Counted from the stretch's first letter, positions 1-9,011 are shown. The stretch is DNA of 64,000 nt from JAOUGY01 sp050329955 (GCA_050329955.1 JBHJOH010000077.1:24979-88978); one strand, 5' to 3'. Numbers and translations are program-made. The notes: generated by a model not told the origin, from the sequence alone.

Positions 1-1
1 C

Positions 2-958
2 CTGCCGCGGGATCTGTGGGTCGAGATCCCCGGTCATGGGTCTGGAAAGATCAACGGTGCGTACGGGCTGGGCGGCGCCTCGCTCGTGGTGGAAACCGTG
101 AAGGGCTTCGCCGATGTCGACATCAACCACTACGTCGAGGTCGACTTCGTCGGCTTCCAGGCCATCGTCGATCAACTGGGCGGGGTCACGATCGACTTCG
201 AGTACCCGGCCCGCGACGCCAAGTCCGGCCTCGACGTGGGGGCAGGTCCCCAGATCCTCGACGGCACCCAGGCGCTGGCCTACGCCCGCTCCCGCAGCTA
301 TCAAGAGCTCAGGGAGAGCGGTTGGATCTCGGTCGATGCCGACGACTTCGGCCGAGCCGGTCGCCAGCAACAGCTCATCATCGCCATCCTCGACCAGATC
401 AAACGACCGTCGTCGATCACCGAGGCCGGGTCGATCATCGGGTCGTTCGCCCAGCACGTGACCATGGACGCGGCACTGGCCGACTCCTCGATGATCGAGC
501 TGGCGTTCCGGATGCGGGGGCTGCGCGGCTCCGGTATCGAGACCGCCACGCTCCCGGGTGTCATCGACACGGTGGGCCAGCAGTCGGTGGTGCTACCCCA
601 GGAGCCGCAGGCCACGGCGGTTGTCGAGGCGTTCCGCACCGGCCGTCCGATGGCGCCGGCGATCGGAGCCGAGGATGGGCCCATGACCGTGTTCGTCCTC
701 AACGGCAACGGCTTGTCGGGCAGCGCCGGCGAATGGTCCAATGTGTTGGGAGCGGCAGGTTTCCTGGTGGGCTCCGTGGACGATGCGGAGCGGTCCGATT
801 ACTCCCAGACCCTGGTGAGGGTGCGTTCCGGTGAGGAGGCAACCGGTGAGTTGGTCGTGGCTGCGCTGGGGTTCGGTCGTGTCGAGTCGGGGGTGGTTGC
901 CGCCGATGCCGACGCCGTGGTGGTACTCGGTGCGGACGCGGCCGGTACGGCCGGGTAG
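2..958 (+). CDS. LCP (LytR-CpsA-Psr) family cell-wall ligase, 5' end outside the window
   Basis: The frame is open from base 2 and begins mid-domain, so the N-terminal membrane anchor lies upstream of the window. The visible 318 residues start in the LCP core (LPRDLWVEIPGHGSGKINGAY), continue through the D-x-E-Y segment and the conserved ALAYARSR stretch with its arginines, and end in a LytR_C-type domain from about residue 228 (VFVLNGNGLSG). LCP enzymes transfer polyprenyl-phosphate-linked glycopolymers onto peptidoglycan at the outer face of the membrane; in mycobacteria they attach arabinogalactan. The neighbouring sugar dehydrogenase and glycosyltransferases fit this role. M. tuberculosis also has an LCP gene (Rv3267) near its F420 genes. 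Family is clear; the acceptor and donor polymers cannot be read from sequence. Confidence 0.9.
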   Translation: MPRDLWVEIPGHGSGKINGAYGLGGASLVVETVKGFADVDINHYVEVDFVGFQAIVDQLGGVTIDFEYPARDAKSGLDVGAGPQILDGTQALAYARSRSYQELRESGWISVDADDFGRAGRQQQLIIAILDQIKRPSSITEAGSIIGSFAQHVTMDAALADSSMIELAFRMRGLRGSGIETATLPGVIDTVGQQSVVLPQEPQATAVVEAFRTGRPMAPAIGAEDGPMTVFVLNGNGLSGSAGEWSNVLGAAGFLVGSVDDAERSDYSQTLVRVRSGEEATGELVVAALGFGRVESGVVAADADAVVVLGADAAGTAG

Positions 959-988
959 TGTGCCGGCGGATCGGGAGAGGGAGCAATC

Positions 989-2254
989 GTGGACGTAGCC
1001 GTCATCGGCGGAGGGTATGTGGGTCTGGTCCAGGCCGCCGGTCTGGCGCGCCTTGGTCATCGGGTTCGTGTCGGCGAGGTGAACCCGGCCAAGCTGGCCG
1101 AATTGGAGGCCGGACGGCTTCCGATCTACGAGGCCGGACTCGACGATCTCATGGAGGAGGCGCTGGGTTCCGGCTCGCTGACCTTCCACGCTGACAATCT
1201 CGAGGCGGCGGGGTCTGCCGACGTCACCTTCCTGTGCCTGCCCACGCCTCCGGGGGTGGATGGAGCCGCCGACCTCAGCGTGGTCGAGGCCGTGATCCGC
1301 CAACTCGCCGACGGCTTGAGGGCCCAGTCGGTGGTTGTGGTGAAGTCGACGATTCCGGTGGGCACCACGGCCCGCCTGTCGAAGCGGTATGGCGGCCGGC
1401 TGAGACTGGTCGGGAACCCGGAGTTCCTCCGTGAGGGCTCGGCGGTGTCGGACTTCCTCCATCCCGATCGCATCGTCGTCGGATGCGACGACCGGGAGGC
1501 GGCCGAGACGGTGGCGGCCCTCTACGACGGGCTCAACACCCGGGTCCTTTTCACGGATCCGACCTCGGCGGAGCTCATCAAGTACGGCGCCAACGGCTAC
1601 CTGGCGACACGCCTCACCTTCGTCAACGCCCTCGCCAACATCGCCGAGTCGGTGGGTGCCGACATCCTCGACGTGGTCGAGGGTATGGGCCTGGATCCGC
1701 GTATCGGCCCCCACTTCCTGCGGCCCGGTCCCGGGTACGGGGGTTCCTGCTTCCCGAAGGACACCATTGCACTGCTCGCCACCTCCAGACAGGCGGGATA
1801 CGAGTTCACGCTGCTCCAATCCGTGGTCGATGCCGACCGTTCCCAACGTCACTGGATCGTGGGCAACATCCGTCGCCTGGTCGGCGGTGATCTCGCCGAT
1901 GCCCGAATCGGAATGTGGGGGGTGGCCTTCAAGGCCGGGACAGACGACACGAGGGAGTCGCCGGCGCTGAAGATCGCCCAGATGCTCACCGCCGATGGAG
2001 CCACTGTCGCCGCCTACGACCCGGAGGCAACATCCGACGCCATCGAGATGGCGGGCGACCCGGTGGCGGCAGCCAAGGGTGCGTCAGTGCTCATCATTGC
2101 CACCGAGTGGCCCGAGTTCCGTTCGATCGACCTGGCGAGGGTGGCGGCGGCGATGGAGGGCAACGTGGTCTACGACCTTCGCAACCTGCTCGATCCCGCC
2201 GCGGTGAGAGCGGCCGGTCTGGTCTACATGGCCCTGGGTCGCCCCAACGCGTAG
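989..2254 (+). CDS. UDP-glucose/GDP-mannose dehydrogenase family protein (UDP-glucose 6-dehydrogenase type)
   Basis: This 421-residue protein oxidises a nucleotide-activated hexose to the uronic acid in two NAD-dependent steps, supplying precursors for envelope polysaccharide. The N-terminal Rossmann fold shows the GGGYVG dinucleotide loop at residues 7-12. KSTIPVGT and NPEFLREGSA follow in the middle, and the catalytic motif GPGYGGSCFPKD carries the active-site Cys at about residue 254. The C-terminal domain keeps WGVAFKAGTDDTRESP. A GTG start is chosen because a purine-rich ribosome binding site (GGGAGAGGGAG) precedes it closely. It lies 30 bp after the LCP gene on the same strand, so co-transcription is likely. 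The exact substrate (UDP-Glc, UDP-ManNAc or GDP-Man) is not settled by sequence. Confidence 0.92.
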   Translation: MDVAVIGGGYVGLVQAAGLARLGHRVRVGEVNPAKLAELEAGRLPIYEAGLDDLMEEALGSGSLTFHADNLEAAGSADVTFLCLPTPPGVDGAADLSVVEAVIRQLADGLRAQSVVVVKSTIPVGTTARLSKRYGGRLRLVGNPEFLREGSAVSDFLHPDRIVVGCDDREAAETVAALYDGLNTRVLFTDPTSAELIKYGANGYLATRLTFVNALANIAESVGADILDVVEGMGLDPRIGPHFLRPGPGYGGSCFPKDTIALLATSRQAGYEFTLLQSVVDADRSQRHWIVGNIRRLVGGDLADARIGMWGVAFKAGTDDTRESPALKIAQMLTADGATVAAYDPEATSDAIEMAGDPVAAAKGASVLIIATEWPEFRSIDLARVAAAMEGNVVYDLRNLLDPAAVRAAGLVYMALGRPNA

Positions 2255-2292
2255 GGGGTGGTCCTCAACCTCTGCCGGACTCGGACATCGGA

Positions 2293-3000
2293 TCAGAGGA
2301 AGAGGTCTTCCTGGGGTGACCGGACCATCGTGACGGCCCCCGCCGTCCCGGGCTTGTATTCGACGCCCCGAACGATGGCCACCGGAATCTGCGAGGCCTT
2401 TCCCATCACGAGGTCGGCGGCGGCTGCGACCTCGTCGGCGATGGCGACCTCCGAGACCTCGAGCAGTTTGCCGTACGCATCGGTGGAACCGCGCAGGTCG
2501 GTGATCGGCTCCATGCCGGCAACGCCGATGGCGACATCGGTGAGGCCGCGTCGCCACACCCGACCGAACGTGTCGGAGACGATCACGGCCACATCCACAC
2601 CGAGTAGGTGGGACAGCTTGAGCCGGATCCGGTTGGCGGACAGGTCCGGGTCGATGGGCAACAGGATGGCGCGGGCGTGGCCGGCGTTGGATCGGTCCAC
2701 GCCGGCATTTGCACAGATGAATCCGTGTCTGGTGCGGGCAATCACCAACGGTCCGCGTCGGCGGATGATGTCGCTCGCCTCCTGCTCGATCAGGTGGCGG
2801 TGGGCGTCTGGCCCGTCATCGTCGAGTTCGACGATGCGGCCTTCCGCCTTCGAGACGATCTTGTGGGTCACCACGACGACGTCGCGGTCGGCGAGCGTGA
2901 TGTCGGCGTGCGCCAGGGCGGCGACGATGACGGTGGCGACGTCGTCGCCCGGCTCCACTTCGCCGATCCCGGTCACCGGGGTCACGGTCAGGCCAGCCAC
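2293..3000 (-). CDS. cofE: Coenzyme F420:L-glutamate ligase, stand-alone CofE domain
   Basis: CofE adds glutamates through gamma linkages to F420-0, using GTP and a divalent metal. The 235-residue protein shows the family's VVVTHKIVSKAEGR near residue 45, HGFICANAGVDRSN in the middle, and SDTFGRVWRRGLTDVAIG, ending with an intact C-terminus. Mycobacterial FbiB is about twice as long because a nitroreductase-like domain that reduces dehydro-F420-0 is fused to CofE. That domain is absent here and must be supplied by a separate gene outside the window or not at all. The GTG start overlaps the end of cofD by 13 bp, so the two are translationally coupled. It is convergent with the sugar dehydrogenase. 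Confidence 0.93.
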   Translation of the reverse strand: MAGLTVTPVTGIGEVEPGDDVATVIVAALAHADITLADRDVVVVTHKIVSKAEGRIVELDDDGPDAHRHLIEQEASDIIRRRGPLVIARTRHGFICANAGVDRSNAGHARAILLPIDPDLSANRIRLKLSHLLGVDVAVIVSDTFGRVWRRGLTDVAIGVAGMEPITDLRGSTDAYGKLLEVSEVAIADEVAAAADLVMGKASQIPVAIVRGVEYKPGTAGAVTMVRSPQEDLFL

Positions 3001-3896
3001 GTGAGAATCTCCTGTGCGAGAGCGGTGGCGGCCTCCGGTTCGGCGATCATCGTGTCGGTGCGGAGTACCGAGACACTCGTAGGCGGAGCTGTGGTCTCGG
3101 CGGTGTCGATGACGAGATGGCTCACCACGCCGCCGTACGCTTCGACGATGCCGGTGAGGTCATTGGTCAGCCCGACGCCGCGCATGGCCTCGGCGGCTGG
3201 GCCTTTGATCGCCCGTCCGCTGATGAGGGGGCTGACGGCGACGACGGTCCCGACCGCGCTCACCGCCTCCCCGACTCCCGGAACGGCGAGTATCGGCCAG
3301 ATCGAGAGCACCGGGTTGGAGGGGGCGATCACGACGGCGTCGGCGGTGTGGAGGGCATCGAGGACGCCGGGAGCGGGCCTCGCCTGGTCGGCGCCGGCGA
3401 ACCTGATGCCGATGACCTCGTCGGCATGGCGTCTCCTCACGAAGTAGGTCTGGAAGTCCAGTTCGCCGTCGGGCGTGGCGACCATGGTGCGAACGGGGTC
3501 ATCGGTGGCGGGCAGGACCGGCGTGGAGATCCCGAACCCACTGCAGATGTCTGCGGTGATGTCGCTCAGGCGGTGTCCCGACGCCAGGCGCCCCGTGCGA
3601 TACAGATTGACGGCGAGGTCGACGTCACCGAGACGGAACGACGTGTCGGCATCCGGGAACCGGGAGAGTTCGTCCATGGCTCGCCACGTCTCCTTGGACC
3701 GGCCCCAACCGTGTGGCCCCTGTTCACCGGCGAGGGTGTAGATCACCGTGTCGAGATCGGCCGACACGTGAAGACCGTGGATGAGATCGTCGTCGCCGGT
3801 ATTGACGACTACCGTTACCTTCGCCCCGGGGATCGCAGCCAGGCCTCGAGCCATCCGGGCCCCGCCCACACCGCCAGAGAGCATCACGAGCTGCAT
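2988..3896 (-). CDS. cofD: 2-phospho-L-lactate transferase (CofD/FbiA), F420 biosynthesis
   Basis: CofD joins an activated phospholactate or phosphoenolpyruvate unit (EPPG in actinobacteria) to Fo, giving (dehydro-)F420-0. The 302-residue protein begins MQLVMLSGGVGGARMARGL, the family's nucleotide-binding N-terminus. It then carries VVNTGDDD, GLHVSADLDTVIYTLAG and APSNPVLSIWPILAVPG, all diagnostic of CofD. The frame stays open far upstream on this strand, antisense to the next gene, but homology starts exactly at the ATG used here. The start lies only 24 bp from the divergently read glycosyltransferase start, leaving little room for two promoters. cofE follows with a 13 bp overlap. Confidence 0.95.
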   Translation of the reverse strand: MQLVMLSGGVGGARMARGLAAIPGAKVTVVVNTGDDDLIHGLHVSADLDTVIYTLAGEQGPHGWGRSKETWRAMDELSRFPDADTSFRLGDVDLAVNLYRTGRLASGHRLSDITADICSGFGISTPVLPATDDPVRTMVATPDGELDFQTYFVRRRHADEVIGIRFAGADQARPAPGVLDALHTADAVVIAPSNPVLSIWPILAVPGVGEAVSAVGTVVAVSPLISGRAIKGPAAEAMRGVGLTNDLTGIVEAYGGVVSHLVIDTAETTAPPTSVSVLRTDTMIAEPEAATALAQEILTWLA

Positions 3897-3920
3897 CGAC
3901 CCGCCAAGGTATTTCTCGTC

Positions 3921-6710
3921 ATGACCGCCTCCACTGAGTTGCCCTCCGGATTGGAAGACGACCTCGATCACACGCCGACACCGGCGGTGATCGCGGCCGT
4001 CCTGTTCGTCGACGAGCGCTCTCTCCCGGTCTCGGTCGAGGCCGTCAAGACGCAAGTCTACGGAGTCGATCGGGTAGTGGTTCTCGGTGGAGGCTCGGTG
4101 GCGGCCGCACTCGCCGCAGCTCGCGGTGCAGACCACATGGCCTCCTACGCCGATTTCGTGAGGTTCCTCGGCGCCGATGCCGACTACGTGTGGCTCCTGC
4201 ATGGTGATGCTCGACCCCGCCCGGACGCACTGGGAGCCCTGGTGACCGAGACCGAGCGCAACGAGGCGTCGCTGGTTGGTTCCAAGGTGCTCGACGGGGG
4301 CGCCCCCGATCGGCTCGAGTCGGTCGGGGCTGCCACTGACGTGTTCGGTGAGCCGTACACGGGACTCGACCCCGAAGAGGTCGATCTGGAGCAGTACGAC
4401 GTGGTGCGCGACGTCGCCTTCATCTCCGGTGTCTCGATGCTGGTGCGCCGCGACCTGCTCAAGGGTCTGGGCGGCATCGACGAGACCCTGCCGCCGGTGG
4501 CGGCCGGTCTCGACTTCTCCCAGCGTGCGCGCATCGCCGGGGGTCGGGTGATGGTGGCACCGTCTTCCGAGGTCCTGCATCTGAAGATCTGTGGGCAGGA
4601 GGGCGCCGGGTGGCGCGAGCAGGCCGGCCGCATGCGGGCGATGATGAAGGCCTACCGCTGGATCACGCTGCTGTGGGCGATCCCGGCCGGATGGCTGTTG
4701 GCCCTGGCAGATGGAGTGCTTCGTCTGTTCCTCGGTTCGACCCGCCCTCTGACGGACCTGATGCGGGCATCCGCCTGGAATCTGATGCGGTTGCCATCCA
4801 CCTTGCGCGCCCGGAACGCGGTGCGGGCGGTGCGGGCCACCGGTGACGAGGAGTTGTTTCGCTACCAGGTCTCGGGCTCGGTGCGTCTCCGTGCGCTCGG
4901 CGCCGATCTCGCCTCCCGCTTCGGGTGGATCATCGACCAGGAGCCGGGTGTCGTCACCGAGGAGGAGCTGGAGCGGGAGCCATCGATCGGGGGACCGGCC
5001 GGCCTCGCCGTCGCCGTCCTCATCGTCGGGTTGTCCACCAGATCGTTGTGGTTCGCCCGGCCGGTCGGGTCGGGGTTCTGGCTTCCGCTGCATTCCGACG
5101 CCGCGTCCGTCATCGCCTCGTACTCGGGAGGCTGGAACCCTGCCGGTCTCGGAAGCACCCAGACCCTGCACCCGTCTGCCGCCGCCGTCTCGGTGGTCCA
5201 GTGGCTGCTCGGAGTCTGGACCGGAACGATCAGCCTGATCACAGGCGTGGCCGTGGTCGCCGCGGTGTGGGGCGTGGCTCGCCTGTTGGCCTCGCTCGGA
5301 GTGGCTGGCGCCTCCAAATGGCTGGCGGGCATCGCCTACGTCCTGGGACCCTTCACGGTGGCATTCACCGAAACGGGCTACTGGCCCGGGTTCGTTGCGC
5401 TCGGAGCGTTGCCCTGGCTCGTGGAAGCCGTGATCACGCACGTCGACGGGCACGGGCGCGCCATGTGGGGCAGGGTAGGGCGCGTCGTCCTGTCCGCAGG
5501 TCTGACCGCCTCGTTCGCACCGTTGGCGATCGTGGTGCCGCTCCTGGTTGTGGCGCTGGCAATCCCGATCATGAGCCGCACCGGCATCCGGGTATCCGCC
5601 CTCTGGTGGGCGCTGGTCGGACTGGTGGCCGGAGCCGATGTCGTGGCGCCGTACCTGCTCGGGGTGCCGCCTGCGGCCCTCACGGCCGACACGGTGGTTT
5701 CCGATCCGTGGCCTTCGGTGGTCGTCGGCCTGGCGCTCGTTGCCGCATCGATCTTCACGGTGGTGTTGGCCCCGCCGGCCCGGGCCCGGGTGGCGGGCTG
5801 GGGAGGGGCGATGTTGGGCTTGGCGCTGCTCCTGACGACCGTGCCCGGCGTGACCGGCGAGTTGAGGGTGGCGACGGTTGCCCTGGCTGCTCTCGGGTCC
5901 GCCTTCGTGATCGGTGGAGCCATCAGGGTGGACTTCGACACCAGCGCCCCGGCGGTGGCCGCCCAGACGCTGGGTGTGCTCGCATCCGTGATCGTGATCG
6001 GCGCCTCCCTGCCGCTCGTGTTGGACGGCCGCGCCGGGCTGCCCGATGAAGGCTGGTCCGACCGCCTCGAGTTCGTGGCGGAGCTCCAATCCGCTTCCGG
6101 TCTCGATCGGACCCTGCTGATAGGCCCGGCCGAGGCGCTGCCAGGCGATCACCGCCTGGGGGACGGATACGCCTATCGCCTGGTGACGGGAGCCGAACCG
6201 ACGCTGGACCAGGGTTGGCTCGGGCTGGCACGCATTGGTGATCGGGCGCTCGGGAACACGTTGACAGCGGTGAACGCAGGTTCCACCGCCCGCCCAGGTG
6301 AGTTGCTGGCGGAGTTCGCGGTGCGCTGGGTCGTCGTCGCCGACGGCACTCCCTTGCTCGACGTCCTGGCATCCCAGGTCGACCTCGCCGAGCGCCAGCG
6401 GCTCGAAGGTTGGGCGGTGTACGAGAACCTGGCAGCCCGGCCACGGCTCGAGCACCCCGCCGGAACCTGGGAGGGGGCGCGGGCCGGCGCCGGCGGCCCC
6501 CCCGGGGACGCTCGGATTCGGCTGGCCGACAACGCAGATCCCGGTTGGGGGCCCGACTGGGCGCAATCCGAGTGGGCGAACGAGCTCTCGGCGTCGGACG
6601 GTGCCATCTCGTTCCAACCGGATCCTCTGCGCCGCTGGCTCGCCGTTGCATCGGCGGCGATCCTGGCCGGGTCGGCTGGGCTGGCGTTCTTCGGGAGGCG
6701 ACGGGCGTGA
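3921..6710 (+). CDS. Large bifunctional membrane glycosyltransferase: GT2 domain plus polytopic C-terminal region
   Basis: The 929-residue protein starts with a GT2 (GT-A fold) catalytic domain over about residues 15-270: VIAAVLFVDERSLPVSVEA, then WLLHGDARPRPDALG (DxD-like site) and GLDFSQRARIAGGRVMVAP. It continues with many hydrophobic segments from about residue 245 to 700 and a hydrophilic, probably extracytoplasmic, tail closed by a last membrane helix. Proteins with this plan add sugars to lipid-linked or wall polymers, and actinobacteria keep one next to DUF5719 and DUF3499 genes. The frame is open upstream, but the ATG at 3921 is the first start that preserves the GT2 N-terminus. With only 24 bp to divergent cofD, a leaderless transcript is possible. 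The acceptor is unknown. Confidence 0.85.
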   Translation: MTASTELPSGLEDDLDHTPTPAVIAAVLFVDERSLPVSVEAVKTQVYGVDRVVVLGGGSVAAALAAARGADHMASYADFVRFLGADADYVWLLHGDARPRPDALGALVTETERNEASLVGSKVLDGGAPDRLESVGAATDVFGEPYTGLDPEEVDLEQYDVVRDVAFISGVSMLVRRDLLKGLGGIDETLPPVAAGLDFSQRARIAGGRVMVAPSSEVLHLKICGQEGAGWREQAGRMRAMMKAYRWITLLWAIPAGWLLALADGVLRLFLGSTRPLTDLMRASAWNLMRLPSTLRARNAVRAVRATGDEELFRYQVSGSVRLRALGADLASRFGWIIDQEPGVVTEEELEREPSIGGPAGLAVAVLIVGLSTRSLWFARPVGSGFWLPLHSDAASVIASYSGGWNPAGLGSTQTLHPSAAAVSVVQWLLGVWTGTISLITGVAVVAAVWGVARLLASLGVAGASKWLAGIAYVLGPFTVAFTETGYWPGFVALGALPWLVEAVITHVDGHGRAMWGRVGRVVLSAGLTASFAPLAIVVPLLVVALAIPIMSRTGIRVSALWWALVGLVAGADVVAPYLLGVPPAALTADTVVSDPWPSVVVGLALVAASIFTVVLAPPARARVAGWGGAMLGLALLLTTVPGVTGELRVATVALAALGSAFVIGGAIRVDFDTSAPAVAAQTLGVLASVIVIGASLPLVLDGRAGLPDEGWSDRLEFVAELQSASGLDRTLLIGPAEALPGDHRLGDGYAYRLVTGAEPTLDQGWLGLARIGDRALGNTLTAVNAGSTARPGELLAEFAVRWVVVADGTPLLDVLASQVDLAERQRLEGWAVYENLAARPRLEHPAGTWEGARAGAGGPPGDARIRLADNADPGWGPDWAQSEWANELSASDGAISFQPDPLRRWLAVASAAILAGSAGLAFFGRRRA

Positions 6711-7996
6711 TCAGAAGACTCATCCAACTGGCACTGGTGCTGGCGACCATCTCGGGTGCCTGGCTGCTCCGTCCCGTGCCGACGGAGGCGGGTCTCGACC
6801 TCGGTCTCGAGCCGGCGCCGCCGGCATTCGTGGGCTGCATCGGCTGGGTGGATCGCGATCTCGCCTCTTGGGTCCTGATCGGATCGGTCGTCCGCGGCGA
6901 TGTGCTCGCCACGCTGGTCGCTCCCGGCGATCCGGCCCAGGTGGTCGTGTCGGTGGACCCGGCAGGGGGAGCCGTCTTCTCGATGGGCGACGAAATCGGC
7001 GCAGCAGGGATCGTCGGGGCACTGGCCGAGATGCCTACCTCAGATGCCGGCGCCACAGTGCTCAGTACGAGGGAGGCCGCAGCCGCCGCGTCCTCGTGCA
7101 CCGCTCCTTCCACCGGGACGTTGGTTGCCGTCGGCGGGTCGACCAACACCGGCGAGACCCTGGACCTGGTGCTCACCAACCCCTACGCAGCCGATGCCGT
7201 CGTCTCCGTCTCCTCCAGCAGCGAAGCCGGGGAAGACTCTGCGACCGAAATCGCTTCGATCCTCGTTCCAGCGCGCACGACGGTGGTCCGGGGCCTCGAG
7301 ACGCTCCTGACACTTCGCCAGTCGCTGTCGGTCCGCATGGAGGTTCAACGGGGTGCGATCCATGGTGCGCTGGTGCAGGGATCGGAGGGCGATGTCTCGA
7401 TCATCGAGGCGGTCGAGCCCGCACAGGACTGGTGGGTCCCGTCGCTGCTCGTCGCCGAGGCCACCAGCCGGGTCGTGATCGCCAACAGTTCGGTGGTTCC
7501 AGTTGACATTCTCGTCGACGTCTACGAGGGGGGTACCTTCACCGAGGGCGCATTCGAAGGTGTCGTGGAGGCCAGGTCCCAACTCGAGATCTCGGTGGAT
7601 GAGTTCGCGGACGGGCCCGCCGGCTTCCGGGTGAGTTCCGACGGTCCGATCGTTGTCGGGCTGGTGGTTGATGGAGTCACCTCCAGGGCCGCCACGCCTG
7701 GGACCACACTCTCGACCGAGTGGATCCTGGCCGGAAGCGGCTCTCTCGACTCAGCTCGGGCCTGGGTTCTCAATCCGGGCGAGGTCGAGGCCGAACTCAT
7801 ACTTCAGCCTCTCACTCCGGGGCTGCCGGCTCAAGCGGCCACGGTGCCGGCGGATGCCGTCGTTGCGGTTGTCGTCGACCCAGGCGGGGCCGGGTATCTG
7901 ATCCGGTCCACCTCCGAGATCGCCGTGTTCTGGTCCGGACGCCAGGTGGGGTTGGCGCTGGCGACCGGCCACCCCCTGGCGGGGGTCGCCGAGTGA
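6707..7996 (+). CDS. DUF5719-like secreted or membrane-anchored protein
   Basis: The 429-residue protein has an N-terminal hydrophobic signal (RRLIQLALVLATISGAWLL) and then a long region rich in Val, Ala, Ser and Thr with a beta-sheet character. It has no catalytic motif I recognise. The position directly after the large GT2 membrane glycosyltransferase and just before DUF3499 is the conserved actinobacterial location of DUF5719 proteins, which is the main basis for the name. The GTG start overlaps the upstream stop codon (GTGA), indicating translational coupling with the glycosyltransferase. A role in exporting or scaffolding the same envelope glycan is an inference from context only. Confidence 0.65.
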   Translation: MIRRLIQLALVLATISGAWLLRPVPTEAGLDLGLEPAPPAFVGCIGWVDRDLASWVLIGSVVRGDVLATLVAPGDPAQVVVSVDPAGGAVFSMGDEIGAAGIVGALAEMPTSDAGATVLSTREAAAAASSCTAPSTGTLVAVGGSTNTGETLDLVLTNPYAADAVVSVSSSSEAGEDSATEIASILVPARTTVVRGLETLLTLRQSLSVRMEVQRGAIHGALVQGSEGDVSIIEAVEPAQDWWVPSLLVAEATSRVVIANSSVVPVDILVDVYEGGTFTEGAFEGVVEARSQLEISVDEFADGPAGFRVSSDGPIVVGLVVDGVTSRAATPGTTLSTEWILAGSGSLDSARAWVLNPGEVEAELILQPLTPGLPAQAATVPADAVVAVVVDPGGAGYLIRSTSEIAVFWSGRQVGLALATGHPLAGVAE

Positions 7997-8000
7997 TCGC

Positions 8001-8369
8001 GTGAACGACCCGCTCTCACGTTTGCTCGTGGTCTTGGCGGTGGTGGGGGTGACGTTGGCCTTCGCCCTGGCCGTCCGCCGGGGGATGGCGGTGAGACGAC
8101 GGTCGGTGCAGATCGACCTCCCACACTCCGGCGTCGTGGTGTTCGCCTCGTCGGGATGTGTGACCTGCGCCAGGCTCGAGGCGGAGTTGTCCCAGGCCGG
8201 CATCGCCGACGTGACCGTGCTCGACTGGGATGAGTCGCCCGAGCTGTTCCTCTCGGCCCACATCGACCGGGTGCCAACACTCGTGTCACTCGACGCCGGT
8301 GGGACGGGATGGATGGTGCAAGGGGTGCCGTCGGCGGCCCGGCTGCGGAAATGGCTCGGAGGTCCTTGA
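8001..8369 (+). CDS. Membrane-anchored thioredoxin-fold protein
   Basis: The 122-residue protein has one N-terminal transmembrane helix (LLVVLAVVGVTLAFALAV) and then a compact thioredoxin-like domain. A CxxC pair appears as SSGCVTCARLE near residues 52-58, and the cis-proline region reads RVPTLVSLD, so both hallmarks of a redox-active thioredoxin fold are present. It probably faces the outside, anchored in the membrane, and may reduce or shuffle disulfides in secreted proteins. The GTG start lies 4 bp after the DUF5719 stop, so it belongs to the same transcript. It is shorter than classic thioredoxins with an anchor and lacks extra domains. Confidence 0.75.
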   Translation: MNDPLSRLLVVLAVVGVTLAFALAVRRGMAVRRRSVQIDLPHSGVVVFASSGCVTCARLEAELSQAGIADVTVLDWDESPELFLSAHIDRVPTLVSLDAGGTGWMVQGVPSAARLRKWLGGP

Positions 8370-8401
8370 ATGGGCGATGGCAGTGCCCTACCGTCTCTGC
8401 C

Positions 8402-8635
8402 ATGACCACGACGTGCATACGCTGCTCGACGCCCGCCGCTTCGGTGATGACGTTCGACTATCAGGAGCGATCGGTGTGGCTCGTCGAGTTCGAGTCACCC
8501 CCGGACCTGGGGGCCGGCTACAGCATGTGCACACCGCACGCCGATCGGATGACGCCGCCACTCGGGTGGACGCTCACAGATCGCCGCAACGTGACCCGGC
8601 TGTTCGCTCCGGCAGCCAGTTCCGGCGTCGCCTGA
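8402..8635 (+). CDS. DUF3499 family small zinc-binding protein
   Basis: The 77-residue protein opens with a CxxC pair (TTTCIRCSTPAASVMTFDYQ) and later has CTPHADRMTPPLGW, which supplies another Cys and a His. Together these suggest one zinc site. This arrangement and the genomic position between envelope glycosyltransferase genes and phosphomannomutase match DUF3499 (Rv3258c in M. tuberculosis), a family confined to actinobacteria. The ATG is chosen because the zinc motif starts four residues later. No biochemical function is known for the family. It is a useful marker that this is an actinobacterial genome. Confidence 0.85.
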   Translation: MTTTCIRCSTPAASVMTFDYQERSVWLVEFESPPDLGAGYSMCTPHADRMTPPLGWTLTDRRNVTRLFAPAASSGVA

Positions 8636-8639
8636 ACCC

Positions 8640-8906
8640 GTGAGTCTCGATCGCGACCTGCTGGACGCGGTGCGGGAGCTCGACGAACACGGCCTCCGTC
8701 GTCTCCTCATCCTCGCCCGGGCCCGGCTCGAGACCACCGGAGTCCCATTGTCCGCCCAGCCCAACGTGCGCCTCCGTCAACGCGCCGTGAAGTGCGGCAA
8801 GAGCGGGTGTGTCTCCTGCCCTCACGGGCCGTACTGGTACGCCTACTGGTCGGAAGGCGGCCGCAGGCGTTCGAGGTACATCGGCCGCCTGCTCGACGAA
8901 GACTGA
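8640..8906 (+). CDS. Small Cys-rich protein with an HGPYWY motif (DUF6788-like)
   Basis: The 88-residue protein has an N-terminal helical part (LLDAVRELDEHGLRRLLILA) and a basic C-terminal part holding KCGKSGCVSCPHGPYWYAYW followed by an R-rich strand and YIGRLL. The CGKxxCxxC-HGPYWY signature is seen in small DUF6788-type proteins of unknown function, and the cysteines and His probably hold zinc. The GTG start lies 4 bp after the DUF3499 stop, so the two are probably co-expressed. The basic surface suggests nucleic-acid contact, but this is only inference. I do not recognise a specific gene. Confidence 0.6.
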   Translation: MSLDRDLLDAVRELDEHGLRRLLILARARLETTGVPLSAQPNVRLRQRAVKCGKSGCVSCPHGPYWYAYWSEGGRRRSRYIGRLLDED

Positions 8907-8944
8907 TCCGCCGGGAGCGGCGACCAGGCCGTCTCCGTCGGTGG

Positions 8945-8958
8945 TTCTGCGTTCTGCG
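8945..8958 (+). repeat. Two-unit heptamer repeat (GTTCTGC)
   Basis: Two exact copies of GTTCTGC lie in the spacer between the HGPYWY gene and the zinc-ribbon gene. The same unit forms five-copy arrays at 50.95 kb and 55.0 kb, so this may be a minimal or seed copy of the array family described for those loci. The rest of this 120 bp spacer holds a two-copy 9-bp repeat (GTCGTAGAG) and no recognisable gene. Confidence 0.5.
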
Positions 8959-9011
8959 CCAACCCGATAGAATGCTGGAGTCGTAGAGGTCGTAGAGCGG
9001 GGATCTCAGTC

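Noticed and set aside
2988..6617. A 1209-codon open frame on the minus strand through the glycosyltransferase gene
   Set aside because: Only its last 302 codons show homology (cofD). The rest is antisense to a well-supported GT2 membrane protein and has the low-complexity, basic composition of a shadow frame in high-GC DNA.
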